Below are positions 35,585 to 43,959 of a stretch of DNA of 64,000 nucleotides, one piece after another. This DNA comes from JBBIQH01 sp964475945 (lineage in GTDB: Archaea > Thermoproteota > Nitrososphaeria > Nitrososphaerales > Nitrosocaldaceae): assembly GCA_964475945.1 (NCBI GenBank), contig CAYYYF010000002.1, positions 124,001-188,000 on the forward strand, written 5' to 3'. Made by a program: the position numbers and the translations under genes. Within the stretch, counting starts at the first letter, position 1; every line of letters begins with the position of its first letter. The notes beneath the pieces were generated by a model. It did not search any database, was not told the origin of the DNA, and was given only the letters and a program-made list of their open reading frames with translations.

Positions 35585-36110
35585 ATCTAATTATCAGTAG
35601 ATCCTCAAAGAAGTACCTCTTCTTTGCTATTATAGTAGCCTCAAGGCCTAGAATTTTACCAAAGGATATCAACCCTAGATAATCTGAGAGTGATGATAAG
35701 AGCATGTATATAGCACCATTGTAAGCAAGCAACCTTACTGCACTCTCTAGCATCCTCTTAGCAACCTCTATACCTCCCTTGCCTCCATCTACACATACAT
35801 CCTTAATGCCATCAGATGGTAGGTATGGTGGATTTATAGCAATAAGATCGAATCTAATATTTACTATAGCATCTGCTCCATCACAGCATATGTAATGTAT
35901 ATTATTATTATCATCTATCCTCTTATCCTTTGCAGAAAGTAAAGCCCTTACATCTATATCTGTTGCAACAACACTCTTAAAGTTCTTTGCAAGTATCCTT
36001 GCTATGTAACCACTTCCCGTGCAGATTTCTAATGCATTACACCCTTTAACCCCTTCAATTATAGAGGCAAGAAAGAGGGTATCCTCTGCGGGTTTATATA
36101 TTGCACACAT
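35550..36110 (-). CDS. HemK2/Mtq2-like glutamine methyltransferase
   Basis: 186 residues of class I SAM fold: YKPAEDTLFLASII, LEICTGSGYIA (SAM loop), VVATDID, and catalytic NPPYLP. This short archaeal type methylates the GGQ glutamine of release factor aRF1 or similar targets. It sits at the end of the L21e-rpoF-DUF655 cluster, a common archaeal arrangement. Confidence 0.9.
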   Translation of the reverse strand: MCAIYKPAEDTLFLASIIEGVKGCNALEICTGSGYIARILAKNFKSVVATDIDVRALLSAKDKRIDDNNNIHYICCDGADAIVNIRFDLIAINPPYLPSDGIKDVCVDGGKGGIEVAKRMLESAVRLLAYNGAIYMLLSSLSDYLGLISFGKILGLEATIIAKKRYFFEDLLIIRFMHVAQQHQDP

Positions 36111-36121
36111 CTTGCAATCCT

Positions 36122-36691
36122 TTATAATGTCTTCCTTACGAATATGTTTATCCTTTCCTTACCCTCTATCTCTTCTAGTATCCTTTTTGTTATAAGCCTA
36201 TGGATATCCCTTAGACCTGTCCTCTTATGGATATCCTCGTAACTCTCAAATGGTTTTACCTCTCTCTCCTTTATTATATTCATTGTTATAACCTTCCCTA
36301 TGCCAGGGATGAGTTCTAGTTTATGTATCCTTGGGTTTATTGGTCCTGCAGTGTTTATGAACTCAACGAACCTCTTCTCATTGTTCTTAACTAGCAACTC
36401 AATAACCTCTGGTAGCGCATCCTTCGCTAATATGCTAAGCTCATCGTAATCTAACTTGCCTAATACGCTTAATATCTTTGTTCTTCCATCCTTCCCTATA
36501 TATACCCTCTCACCAACCTCAACGCTAACACCTGGCACACCTAACAACTCTAATAACGTAAGATATCTCTCACCTATTGCTTGTATTATAGGACCCTCTC
36601 TGCCTCTCACCCTCTTAGACTTACCCCTAGGTTCATATGCCAATACATAGGCGTACTCCTCATACTTGTCTTGCTGTTGCATCTGCTCCAA
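36122..36691 (-). CDS. DUF655 RNA-binding-like protein with helix-hairpin-helix
   Basis: 189 residues. An OB-like region with RGREGPIIQAIGERYLTLLEL is followed by a helix-hairpin-helix, IPGIGKVITMNIIKERE. DUF655 proteins are conserved next to rpoF and L21e across archaea, as here; the nucleic acid target is unknown. Confidence 0.9.
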   Translation of the reverse strand: MEQMQQQDKYEEYAYVLAYEPRGKSKRVRGREGPIIQAIGERYLTLLELLGVPGVSVEVGERVYIGKDGRTKILSVLGKLDYDELSILAKDALPEVIELLVKNNEKRFVEFINTAGPINPRIHKLELIPGIGKVITMNIIKEREVKPFESYEDIHKRTGLRDIHRLITKRILEEIEGKERINIFVRKTL

Positions 36692-36697
36692 CTGATG

Positions 36698-37033
36698 TTA
36701 AGCCTCTCCCTTTAGTATCTTGAGTATCTTCTCTAGCATCTCTGTCAGTATAAGCTTCTTCCAACCGTTTGCGAATGCCCTTAACTCCTCTATGCTTGAC
36801 GGCATAACATTGATAACCTCTGCAGCCTCCTCCTCTGTTAGTGAGCACTCATTCACCAATCTATTCATTAGTTCTCTAGCCCTATCTGCAGATACCTTTG
36901 AGAACCTTACAGCATAGTTATAGGTCCACTTCTGTATCTGATCCATCTCATTAGGATCCACCTTACTTAATATCTCCTTAACCTCTGGTAGCGTTATAAC
37001 CTTCTTACTTATTATATTTACCATTCTACTCAC
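36698..37033 (-). CDS. rpoF: RNA polymerase subunit F (Rpb4)
   Basis: 111 residues; with subunit E it forms the stalk of RNA polymerase. The HRDC-like C-terminus (SLTEEEAAEVINVMPSSIEELRAF, read piecewise) is typical. Start ATG 37033 overlaps the L21e stop by 8 bp; an ATG at 37024 is also possible. Confidence 0.93.
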   Translation of the reverse strand: MSRMVNIISKKVITLPEVKEILSKVDPNEMDQIQKWTYNYAVRFSKVSADRARELMNRLVNECSLTEEEAAEVINVMPSSIEELRAFANGWKKLILTEMLEKILKILKGEA

Positions 37034-37313
37034 CAGATGATAAAGGTTTTATATGTGCTAACCTTGCATAAAGTATCTTATCCTTGTCACCTATTCTTAC
37101 CCTTACCTTTAGAGCCCTCTTGTATATACCCTCAACTATACCAACCTTGCCATGGTATCTCCTATGTGGCATGCCTTTATGCTCCCTAGGGTCTATTACT
37201 ATGCTAACCCTATCACCAATAGAATAATTATACAATAGATAGGAGAGACCTCTAACCCTATCCTTACTTAATATGTGTCTAGTCTTTCTCCTAAACCCCC
37301 TAGATCTTGCCAT
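37026..37313 (-). CDS. rpl21e: Ribosomal protein L21e
   Basis: 95 residues with SRGFRRKTRH, GDRVSIVIDP, and GMPHRRYHGKVGIVEG. Heads the translation/transcription cluster L21e-rpoF-DUF655-HemK2. Confidence 0.96.
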   Translation of the reverse strand: MARSRGFRRKTRHILSKDRVRGLSYLLYNYSIGDRVSIVIDPREHKGMPHRRYHGKVGIVEGIYKRALKVRVRIGDKDKILYARLAHIKPLSSGE

Positions 37314-37380
37314 ACGCTAACCCAATCTACTATCGATTAATTACTTTAAATATTTTGCTAGAGTTGCATGCTTGCTTTGG

Positions 37381-37525
37381 TGGGGTCGAGGGGACTTGAA
37401 CCCCTGACCTACGGGTCGCTGCAGCTCCAGAGTCACATCATCCTTACGTCAGATGACCCTTGATCCTCTGGAGCCCCTTGCGGTATAAACTATACTGTCG
37501 CCCTGCCTTGCTAGGCTACGACCCC
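37381..37525 (-). tRNA. tRNA-Trp (CCA) with two introns
   Basis: Acceptor GGGGTCG/CGACCCC, discriminator A, D stem GCCT/GGGC, T stem AGGGG/CCCCT with loop TTCAAGT. A normal anticodon arm ACGGG-CTCCAGA-CCCGT appears only if two inserts are removed: 37477-37496 (20 nt, near position 28/29) and 37417-37467 (51 nt, canonical 37/38). The mature length is then 74 nt. The larger intron carries a CTGA and an ATGATGT, but not a clear complete C/D guide. Confidence 0.85.
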
Positions 37526-37568
37526 TAACTCTACTTCTATAAACCTTGAATATTAACCTTCTACTGTA

Positions 37569-37700
37569 TTACCTTCCCTTCTTATGTGCAACCTTCTTAT
37601 GCCTCTCAAGGTGCTCCTTATCAGCAAACTCAAGGTCACAGTATGTGCATACAAGTTCATTCTTGCTCTTGCTATCTCCTTTCCTTCTAAATATGCTCAA
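37569..37700 (-). CDS. Small C2H2 zinc-finger protein
   Basis: 43 residues from a TTG start at 37700. A single C2H2 finger, C-T-Y-C...H-L-E-R-H-K-K-V-A-H, sits between basic ends. Small single-finger proteins of this kind are frequent in archaea and probably bind nucleic acid. The start is uncertain because no ATG is in frame nearby. Confidence 0.72.
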   Translation of the reverse strand: MSIFRRKGDSKSKNELVCTYCDLEFADKEHLERHKKVAHKKGR

Positions 37701-37772
37701 GGATAAGACTTCCTTACAATGAATAATAAACCTTTCGTATGCTATTTATTCCCTAACATAATAGATAGTGCT

Positions 37773-38303
37773 ATGATACTCTCAAAGAAGGTAACACTCG
37801 CAGGTATAGTATCTGCTATTATAGTAGTTGCCATACTTGCTCTACAGGCTATCTCATCATCAAGCACTACTATATCAACAAGTGCCAAGATGAGTATACA
37901 GTTTACAAGGGAGGAGATGAAGAGGGTAGGGTTTGGTGTGGTTGAGAGGATTGCAGCAGATAAGCGTGAGAGTATAGTTATAGGTGATGATGGCAAGGGC
38001 TTCTACATACTTACGCAAGGATCAAATAACATACAGAAGGAGTTCAGCATAGATAATGATACCCTGAAGAGGTTAAGATCCCTAATAAGTGATTTTGGTC
38101 TACTTGCATTAAACATAGACAAAGATTCCATGGATAAGGACGAGTTCTTAAGGTATACACTAAGCATAAACATTGATGGCAGTAGCAAGACCATACGCTG
38201 GGTAGAGAGGTTTAACATGGATGAGATGGAACCAGCTGATACACCTCCATTGCTTATAAGGGTAAGGGATATGCTCTTAAACATAATGCAGAGTGCTAGT
38301 TAG
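37773..38303 (+). CDS. Secreted or membrane-anchored protein, unknown function
   Basis: 176 residues. One N-terminal helix (about 6-25) followed by an extracellular domain with GDDGKGFYILT and a strand-rich pattern ending KTIRWVERFN. I start at ATG 37773 because TATTTATT lies about 23-30 bp upstream; an upstream ATG at 37719 would put 18 residues before the helix. No family recognised. Confidence 0.68.
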   Translation: MILSKKVTLAGIVSAIIVVAILALQAISSSSTTISTSAKMSIQFTREEMKRVGFGVVERIAADKRESIVIGDDGKGFYILTQGSNNIQKEFSIDNDTLKRLRSLISDFGLLALNIDKDSMDKDEFLRYTLSINIDGSSKTIRWVERFNMDEMEPADTPPLLIRVRDMLLNIMQSAS

Positions 38304-38328
38304 ACCATAGAATAGATACCAACTCTAA

Positions 38329-38340
38329 AAATATATTATA
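38329..38340 (+). promoter_or_regulatory. TATA-like box of pdxS-pdxT
   Basis: AAATATATTATA lies 20-31 bp before the pdxS ATG at 38360. Confidence 0.5.
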
Positions 38341-38359
38341 GTGAGTAATAATCAGGGGT

Positions 38360-39316
38360 ATGATCTCGCTGGTATCGACCGAGGTTAATCCAAAGGGTAT
38401 AAGGGTTGATGCTAATGTAACCAAAGGTACTATATTGGTTAAGCGTGGATTTGCACATATGCAGAAGCATGGTGTGATAATGGATGTTACCAATGTTGAG
38501 CAGGCTCAGATAGCAGAGGATGCGGGTGCAGTTGCTGTAATGGTTCTAGATAAACTACCATATGATGTAAGGAAGGCTGGAGGAGTTGCTAGGACAGCAA
38601 GTATCAAGGCTATAGAGGAGATAAAGGATCATATAACAATACCTATAATGGCCAAGTGTAGGATAGGGCATATAGAGGAGGCTAGGGTGCTAGAGGCTGT
38701 AGGAGTAGATATGATAGATGAGTCTGAGGTACTTACACCAGCAGATGAGGAGAGGCATATATGGAAGTGGGATTTTACGGTCCCATTCGTTAATGGTGCA
38801 AGGAACCTAGGGGAAGCATTAAGGAGGATAGAGGAAGGGGCATCAATGATAAGGACTAAAGGAGAACCTGGGACAGGGAATGTTGCTGAGGCTGTTAAGC
38901 ATATTAGGATCTTGAATAATGAGATAAGGAGGGTGAAGGGTGTCTATGAGGCTAATGATATGCAAGAACTTGTAAGGATTGCTAGAGAGTTAAGGGTCTC
39001 ATACGTATACGTTGAGGAGACAGCAAGGCTTGGTAGGCTACCAGTGGTTAACTTCGCTGCTGGAGGGATAACAACCCCTGCTGATGCAGCACTGCTTATG
39101 AGGCTAGGGTGCGATGGTGTATTTGTAGGCTCTGGGATATTCAAGTCGCAGGATCCATTGGAGAGGGCAAGGGCAATAGTAATCGCTACAACATACTGGG
39201 ATGATCCAAAGACTGTGCTAGAGGCACAGAGGATGATAGATGAGGGCAAATCAATGCTTGGTATGGATATAAAGACACTTGAGTTAAGGATGCAGGAGAG
39301 GGGTAGTGAGGCTTAA
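38360..39316 (+). CDS. pdxS: Pyridoxal 5'-phosphate synthase, lyase subunit
   Basis: 318 residues of the TIM-barrel PdxS. Makes PLP from ribose 5-phosphate, glyceraldehyde 3-phosphate and ammonia. Visible marks: GFAHMQKHGVIMDV, lysine-bearing VMVLDKLPYDVRKAGGVAR, IMAKCRIGH, MIDESEVLTPADEE, and FAAGGITTPADAALLM. Its stop overlaps the pdxT ATG by one base. Confidence 0.97.
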   Translation: MISLVSTEVNPKGIRVDANVTKGTILVKRGFAHMQKHGVIMDVTNVEQAQIAEDAGAVAVMVLDKLPYDVRKAGGVARTASIKAIEEIKDHITIPIMAKCRIGHIEEARVLEAVGVDMIDESEVLTPADEERHIWKWDFTVPFVNGARNLGEALRRIEEGASMIRTKGEPGTGNVAEAVKHIRILNNEIRRVKGVYEANDMQELVRIARELRVSYVYVEETARLGRLPVVNFAAGGITTPADAALLMRLGCDGVFVGSGIFKSQDPLERARAIVIATTYWDDPKTVLEAQRMIDEGKSMLGMDIKTLELRMQERGSEA

Positions 39317-39954
39317 TGGGTATTGATAATAATAGAATGATAAGAATAGGCGTGCTTGCATTACAGGGCGATGTGGAGGAGAATGTTAATGCTACACTGC
39401 AGGCATTCAAGGCATTAGGTATCGATGGTAGTGTAGTGCAGGTTAAGTACCCTGAGCAGATATCAAGCATAAATGGAATAATAATACCAGGGGGAGAGAG
39501 CACTGTTATAGGCACGCTAGCAGCATTGAATGGTTCCCTTAAGGCATTAAGGGATAGGATAGATGAAGGTATGCCTGTGCTAGGTACATGTGCTGGCATG
39601 ATAGTGTTAGCAAAGAGGGCATATGATAGGGTTGTAGGAGAAACTAGGCAGAAGTTACTTAATATGCTTGATGTAACTGTAGAGCGTAATGCATTCGGTA
39701 GGCAGATGGACTCATTTGAGGCATACCTTGATATACCATTACTTGGGGATAAGTCATTCAAGGGTGTCTTTATAAGGGCACCTATAGTAAAGGATTATGC
39801 TAGTAATGTTGAGGTATTGGCAAGGTTAAATGGCAAGGTAGTTGCTGTTAAGCAAGGTAATATGATAGGTACAGCATTCCATCCAGAGCTTGCTGATGAT
39901 GCTAGGTTGCATATGCACTTCATCAAGATGGTTAATGATTACATGAAGCACTGA
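39316..39954 (+). CDS. pdxT: Pyridoxal 5'-phosphate synthase, glutaminase subunit
   Basis: 212 residues. GVLALQGDVEEN, PGGESTVIG, nucleophile Cys in GTCAGMIVLA (about 94), and H-P-E in AFHPELADD make a class I glutaminase feeding PdxS. ATG 39316 is coupled to pdxS; an ATG at 39337 would place the conserved strand closer to the start. Confidence 0.96.
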   Translation: MGIDNNRMIRIGVLALQGDVEENVNATLQAFKALGIDGSVVQVKYPEQISSINGIIIPGGESTVIGTLAALNGSLKALRDRIDEGMPVLGTCAGMIVLAKRAYDRVVGETRQKLLNMLDVTVERNAFGRQMDSFEAYLDIPLLGDKSFKGVFIRAPIVKDYASNVEVLARLNGKVVAVKQGNMIGTAFHPELADDARLHMHFIKMVNDYMKH

Positions 39955-40072
39955 TCCTTAATGTTATATAACAGAAATTATATAATAGATGTTATATAAC
40001 ATGTAATATATAAGATGAATAATATAAAAGTCTTTCGCAATTTTTTATTAGATTATATCTTATATATTATTG

Positions 40073-40614
40073 ATGAGGTACACGATAATAGCATCCATAC
40101 TAGCGGCAATAGTAACTGGAGTGGTTGTAGCAGGTGTTTACCCTATTGCTGGAGTAGTTAATGGGCAAGTGCATGAAGAGCATAAGGGGGAGCATGCAGT
40201 ACTGCAGGTTGATATAGACAAAGTATTTGCACCTTTTGGCACCCCTGGATTCTTCAAGTTACTTGCAGACTTTACAGATATGAGAGTTGTGCATGGACAT
40301 GTTGCAATAAGCAATGTGCAGTGTGATAGCAATGGTAAAAGTACGTTTTGTAGTTGTTGTTGCTAATGCTAATGTAGGTTCAGGTAATACACAATTAGCA
40401 ATAATACCATTAGATGCTAGTAAGTTAGTTGATGATGTATCATTCAAAGGCAAGTACTGCACCTATCATGTAGATATACATTGAAGAAGATTATAAATTC
40501 CCAGTAACTGATATAGCATTAGCAAACAGTAGCAATAACGCTGTAAGACCACACTCAACTGCATCTGCAGCAATACATGCAGATATAGCAGAGATGGAGG
40601 AGCATAATACTTAA
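40073..40614 (+). pseudogene. Frameshifted secreted/exported protein gene
   Basis: The N-terminal signal (MRYTIIASILAAIVTGVVVAG) and an outside domain rich in H and D run to about 40340. The frame then shifts to VVVVANANVGSGNTQLAIIPLDASKLVDDV (40345-40440, piecewise) and shifts again near 40470 to EEDYKFPVTDIALAN and a stop at 40614. All three parts read as protein, so two recent indels have broken one gene of about 180 codons. An assembly error is possible. Confidence 0.7.
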
Positions 40615-40620
40615 GGAGGA
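40613..40620 (+). promoter_or_regulatory. Strong ribosome binding site for the PEFG-like gene
   Basis: AAGGAGGA lies 6 bases before the ATG at 40627. Most genes here look leaderless, so this points to translation from a longer transcript shared with the broken gene upstream. Confidence 0.6.
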
Positions 40621-40626
40621 TAGAGC

Positions 40627-41112
40627 ATGCAAGGTATGAATAAAGTATATCCATTTATTTTGGCAGTAACGCTCATAACTTTCGCAGGTATAAACACTGT
40701 AAATGCTCAAGTAGGTTTAGAGGTTAATCCAGATACTGTAAGTCTTGGCAGTAGCACAACAGCATCATTATGTGCAGGTACTACAGGGTTTACGATAACT
40801 AGTGTAGATCTTGTTGATCCTGGCGGCACTACATTTAGTACTACTATAAATGCAGGTACTACTCTTAACCCTGGGAATTGTGTAACATGGAATATACCAG
40901 CTGATTTCCCTACTCTTGGTGCTCTAAATTCAGTAGGGACATGGGTGTTGGAGGTAAATACCGACCCAGGTAATCAACAGAGAACAGATTTTACTGTTAG
41001 CCTCTTTGTTATACCGGAGAGCATAATGGGTGCTATAGCAGTAGCAGGTGCATCATTAGCAGTGCTTGGAGGTTACTCAGTGCTTAGAGGTCACTCTAGA
41101 AATAAGGCTTAG
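40627..41112 (+). CDS. Secreted protein with PEFG-like C-terminal anchor
   Basis: 161 residues: signal peptide (cleavage near VNAQ), a beta-rich Thr/Gly domain with two Cys (LCAG and GNCV), and a C-terminal P-E-S-I-M-G motif followed by a helix and a basic end (RGHSRNKA). This layout matches the PEFG-CTERM sorting signal of thaumarchaea, though with PES in place of PEF. It is probably a cell-surface protein. Confidence 0.78.
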   Translation: MQGMNKVYPFILAVTLITFAGINTVNAQVGLEVNPDTVSLGSSTTASLCAGTTGFTITSVDLVDPGGTTFSTTINAGTTLNPGNCVTWNIPADFPTLGALNSVGTWVLEVNTDPGNQQRTDFTVSLFVIPESIMGAIAVAGASLAVLGGYSVLRGHSRNKA

Positions 41113-41137
41113 ATAAATAATCAAATATTTTATTTCC

Positions 41138-41374
41138 ATTATAAATGTATAGCAAGAAAACCCTGTCCTTCAGGATGGGATGAATTGCTAACTTTAATTC
41201 ATGAATCTGTAATTACCCTCATACTAAACTACAAGTATAGACTATATCCTAACAAGTCATGTATAAACATGTGAGTCTACATTAGAAGCATGTAGATTTC
41301 TATACAATTACGCTTGGAGACTCTAACAGGTCAATGAACCAAGAAGCCTCACCCTTTATGGCGAGGTAGCTCAC
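41138..41374 (-). mobile_element. 237-bp deletion derivative of the TnpB element (copy B)
   Basis: The exact reverse complement of copy A (32982-33218). It sits between convergent genes. On the plus strand it runs from the tnpB 5'-side end (AT-rich, with a CCTGTCCTTCAGGATGGG hairpin) to the guide-RNA end GGCGAGGTAGCTCAC at 41374. Its perfect identity with copy A implies recent transposition or gene conversion. Confidence 0.88.
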
Positions 41375-41397
41375 AGAAATTGGAAAGATGTTCATAC

Positions 41398-41883
41398 TTA
41401 CCTACTACTCAACTCCATCTTTATACTCATACCATCCTCAAATGCAACCTTGCTAGGATCACTACCGACGTTAACATACTCTTGAGCATCCTTGGCCTTA
41501 ACCCAGATACTTACATCATACCTACTTGTATCCAATCCCCATAACCTTACAAGATCCATGAGTGTAAACCTTATAGGCCTTGGGTATACAATATACACAT
41601 TACCACCATCCTTTGTATGTAATGGTCTTAAGCACTCTGCACTCCTACCTATCTCTGGTATATTTACTGCATTACCATCTATAGTAACCTCTAGCATAGC
41701 ATGTAATCTGAATGGTAGATCCTCGCTTGGTATGCATTGCTCTATGGGAGGCTTGCCTACTATGAAGTAACTTATGAGGTATGCTAAACCTGTGCCTGCA
41801 CCAACTAGTATTGCAGGGAGTATGAGCTGCCACTTTGTTAACCTCTTCCTATCCTCTCCTGGAGCCTTCCTAGGCTTTACCAT
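41398..41883 (-). CDS. Membrane-anchored extracellular protein, His/acid-rich family
   Basis: 161 residues. A basic N-terminus precedes one helix (about 19-40), then an outside domain: LHAMLEVTIDG, Cys in SAECLRPLHTKDGG, FTLMDLVRLWGL, and a late EDGMSIKM. The pattern (H-x, I-D-G, IP-x-IG, C, LHT-x-D, F-T-L...W-G) is shared with many thaumarchaeal proteins and, more loosely, with the protein at 20680-21249. Function unknown. Confidence 0.75.
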   Translation of the reverse strand: MVKPRKAPGEDRKRLTKWQLILPAILVGAGTGLAYLISYFIVGKPPIEQCIPSEDLPFRLHAMLEVTIDGNAVNIPEIGRSAECLRPLHTKDGGNVYIVYPRPIRFTLMDLVRLWGLDTSRYDVSIWVKAKDAQEYVNVGSDPSKVAFEDGMSIKMELSSR

Positions 41884-41902
41884 ACAATAGGTTAGTAAAA
41901 GC

Positions 41903-42050
41903 GTGAGCTACCCTGCCTTTAAAGGCAAGGCTTCTTGGTTCATAGATCCTAAAGGATCTCCCCAAGCGTAACTTCCCCTAGCCCCTAGGGTAGGTAATAT
42001 CATTTCCAGTAACCATCCTAATCCTGATTTCATTAACCCTTTCTTTAATA
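41903..42050 (-). ncRNA. Putative omega RNA (TnpB guide RNA scaffold)
   Basis: In IS605-type elements the guide RNA overlaps the tnpB 3' end and ends at the element boundary, with the guide read from flanking DNA. Here the 3' part has a GATCCTTTAGGATC hairpin and a CCTTGCC/GGCAGGG hairpin, then TAGCTCAC at the edge. The start of the RNA cannot be seen. Confidence 0.5.
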
Positions 42051-43161
42051 TGTTTAAAGAACTATTTCTATCTCTATCAATAACTAAATTGCATTTACTG
42101 CATTTAAATATCCTTTCATGTAATTGCATATCCTGGATATTATTGCATCTATAACATTCCTTAGTAGTATTATTAGGGTTAACTTTAATAACCTTAGTCT
42201 TATAGGAGAGTAGTTGAATGAATCTACTAAATGCCTTATTAGCAATATTCCTATGCAATGTATTATTACCATTAGGTAATGGTTTATACTCTAGCATCTT
42301 CTTAACATTAAGATCTTCAACAAATACTATATTATATCTAGCATAATACCTAGATAGTTTATGTAACAGATCATCTCTTCTCCTCTTTATCCTCTCATGT
42401 ATTATCTGTAACCTACTCTTAGCCTTCTTATAGTTATTAGAGCCTTCTTTCCTTCTTGATAGCTTCCTTTGCACTAATCTTAACCTTCTTATTAACCTTG
42501 TATTATCAATATTAAACCTTTTATCATCATTATTGCTTGCTATTATGAACTTATTATTGGTAGAGTTCATATCCAATGCTACTATATTGTTCAAGGTAAT
42601 AGGAATTAATCTAAAAATAGGATATACTTGCTCTAATGTAAATATTGCATACCATTTACTGTTATTCTTTCTTGTTATTATAACTTGTTTAATTCTGTAA
42701 CCATTAGGGATTGGTCTATGCATATTAATTCTAATATAGCCAATCTTACTTAACCATAGATAGTACCTGTTGCTATTATTATCCTTATTATTATCCTTAT
42801 TATTATTATTATTAACTAACTTGAATCCTGATTGGTTATATATGAAGGTATTATACTCATATTTATCCTTCTTATTGAGGCTACCTATCCCTATCTTGTA
42901 TCCTTGCTTCTTTAATTCCTTTAATGCCTTTACTACACCTGCTACTTGCTTACTAACCATCTGTAACATCTTGGAATGGTAATTCCTTAACTCTGGGTAT
43001 AATTCCTTCAATTCTATTAATGCATTATTCATATCATACTCATTCTCATAACCATTATCAATGAAGTAATTGTATACAAATCTACATGCTTCTAATGTAG
43101 ATTCTAATCTGTTTATACATGTTTTATCAGGATACAGCCTATATTCGTAGTTTAAATTCAT
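41908..43161 (-). CDS. tnpB: TnpB RNA-guided nuclease, apparently intact
   Basis: 417 residues. RuvC catalytic residues are D197 (VALDMNST), E282 (FVEDLNVKK) and D362 or D364 (IDRDRNSSLNI); a zinc ribbon lies between (C336, C339, C354, C357). A low-complexity N/D/K stretch (about 117-131) interrupts the N-terminal domain and reflects a run of AT-rich triplets. TnpB cuts DNA guided by an RNA from the element end and promotes element retention. The C-terminal tail (after about 376) overlaps the guide-RNA region. Confidence 0.95.
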   Translation of the reverse strand: MNLNYEYRLYPDKTCINRLESTLEACRFVYNYFIDNGYENEYDMNNALIELKELYPELRNYHSKMLQMVSKQVAGVVKALKELKKQGYKIGIGSLNKKDKYEYNTFIYNQSGFKLVNNNNNKDNNKDNNSNRYYLWLSKIGYIRINMHRPIPNGYRIKQVIITRKNNSKWYAIFTLEQVYPIFRLIPITLNNIVALDMNSTNNKFIIASNNDDKRFNIDNTRLIRRLRLVQRKLSRRKEGSNNYKKAKSRLQIIHERIKRRRDDLLHKLSRYYARYNIVFVEDLNVKKMLEYKPLPNGNNTLHRNIANKAFSRFIQLLSYKTKVIKVNPNNTTKECYRCNNIQDMQLHERIFKCSKCNLVIDRDRNSSLNILKKGLMKSGLGWLLEMILPTLGARGSYAWGDPLGSMNQEALPLKAG

Positions 43162-43274
43162 AGCGTTAGTTATAGATTCATGAATTTAAAGTTTAGCAAT
43201 TCATATCCATCCTTAAAGTCTAGGTTTTCTAACTATAAATATAAATTAATACTTACCCATTACTACTGGTGTAG

Positions 43275-43383
43275 GCCGGGGTGCCCTAGCCTGGTAGGGG
43301 GCAGGCCTGCTAAATAGCCTGCTGCATATGCAGTGAGTCTGTGGCCCGTAAGGGCCGCACGGGTTCAAATCCCGTCCCCGGCG
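43275..43383 (+). tRNA. tRNA-Ser (GCT) with a 23-nt intron
   Basis: Acceptor GCCGGGG/CCCCGGC, discriminator G, long variable arm GGCCC-GTAA-GGGCC, T stem ACGGG/CCCGT. The anticodon stem CAGGC/GTCTG (with G-U pairs) closes only when 43313-43335 is removed; the loop is then CTGCTAA, anticodon GCT. The intron contains the palindrome CTGCATATGCAG. Confidence 0.85.
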
Positions 43384-43392
43384 CTATTGTAT

Positions 43393-43883
43393 TTATTTAT
43401 AGTATGTCTTAACTCTACCATGAATTATGAGATATGCTGCTGTGAGTGCTGTTAGTACCAATATACTAGCACTAGGGAACTCTGGCGTTATCGTTATGTT
43501 AAACCCTGCAGTCTCTGTAGGGACTATGAAGAATAGTATTCCTGTTATATCCACACTTATTGTATAATTGCCTTCAGATGCAAATACATAGGATAGTTCT
43601 ACCAGTATCGCTATGAATAGAACCTTCTTGAGGCATACTATATATTATATTGCCATTGCTATCCCTTATCTTAAGGGCATAATCTACATGCTTGAGTTGT
43701 TGATTCATGCTTGTAAAAACTTGATCGTATACCAACCTCCTTGCCAAGCTCTGGTATAGAGTTGAGTAGTAGCATTACATTGAATGATTTGGAAGATGCC
43801 ACCATGGTTATATCATCTTGGGCATAGATGCTCTTCAATGGTATAAGTAATGATAATGTAAAAATTAGAAGTATACTTCGCAT
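43393..43883 (-). pseudogene. Decayed secreted protein with PEFP-type C-terminal anchor
   Basis: Starts with an intact signal (MRSILLIFTLSLLIPLKSIYAQ), then at about 43710 the frame shifts into YDQVFTSMNQQLKHVDYALKIRD-type sequence and, at about 43590, into a third frame: VPTETAGFNITITPEFPSAS followed by a hydrophobic helix and a basic end. This is the layout of the proteins at 60442 and 60970, so it is a broken paralogue. Confidence 0.78.
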
Positions 43884-43959
43884 ATGGGAATTAGATTATC
43901 TATACTAATTAAACTAAGTCGGTATCTAAATCTATATAACAGGTTAGAGGATGTATAGT

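Larger units (their letters stand above)
41903..43245 (-). mobile_element. IS200/IS605-type element carrying tnpB only
   Basis: The element holds one gene, tnpB, and no tnpA. Its guide-side end (41903) reads ...GGGTAGCTCAC on the minus strand with a GCC/GGC hairpin; the other end near 43240-43248 reads TTATAG...GAAAACC. Both ends match the two mini-elements. The exact outer boundary on the tnpB 5' side is uncertain by a few bases. The element abuts tRNA-Ser (30 bp away). Confidence 0.85.
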
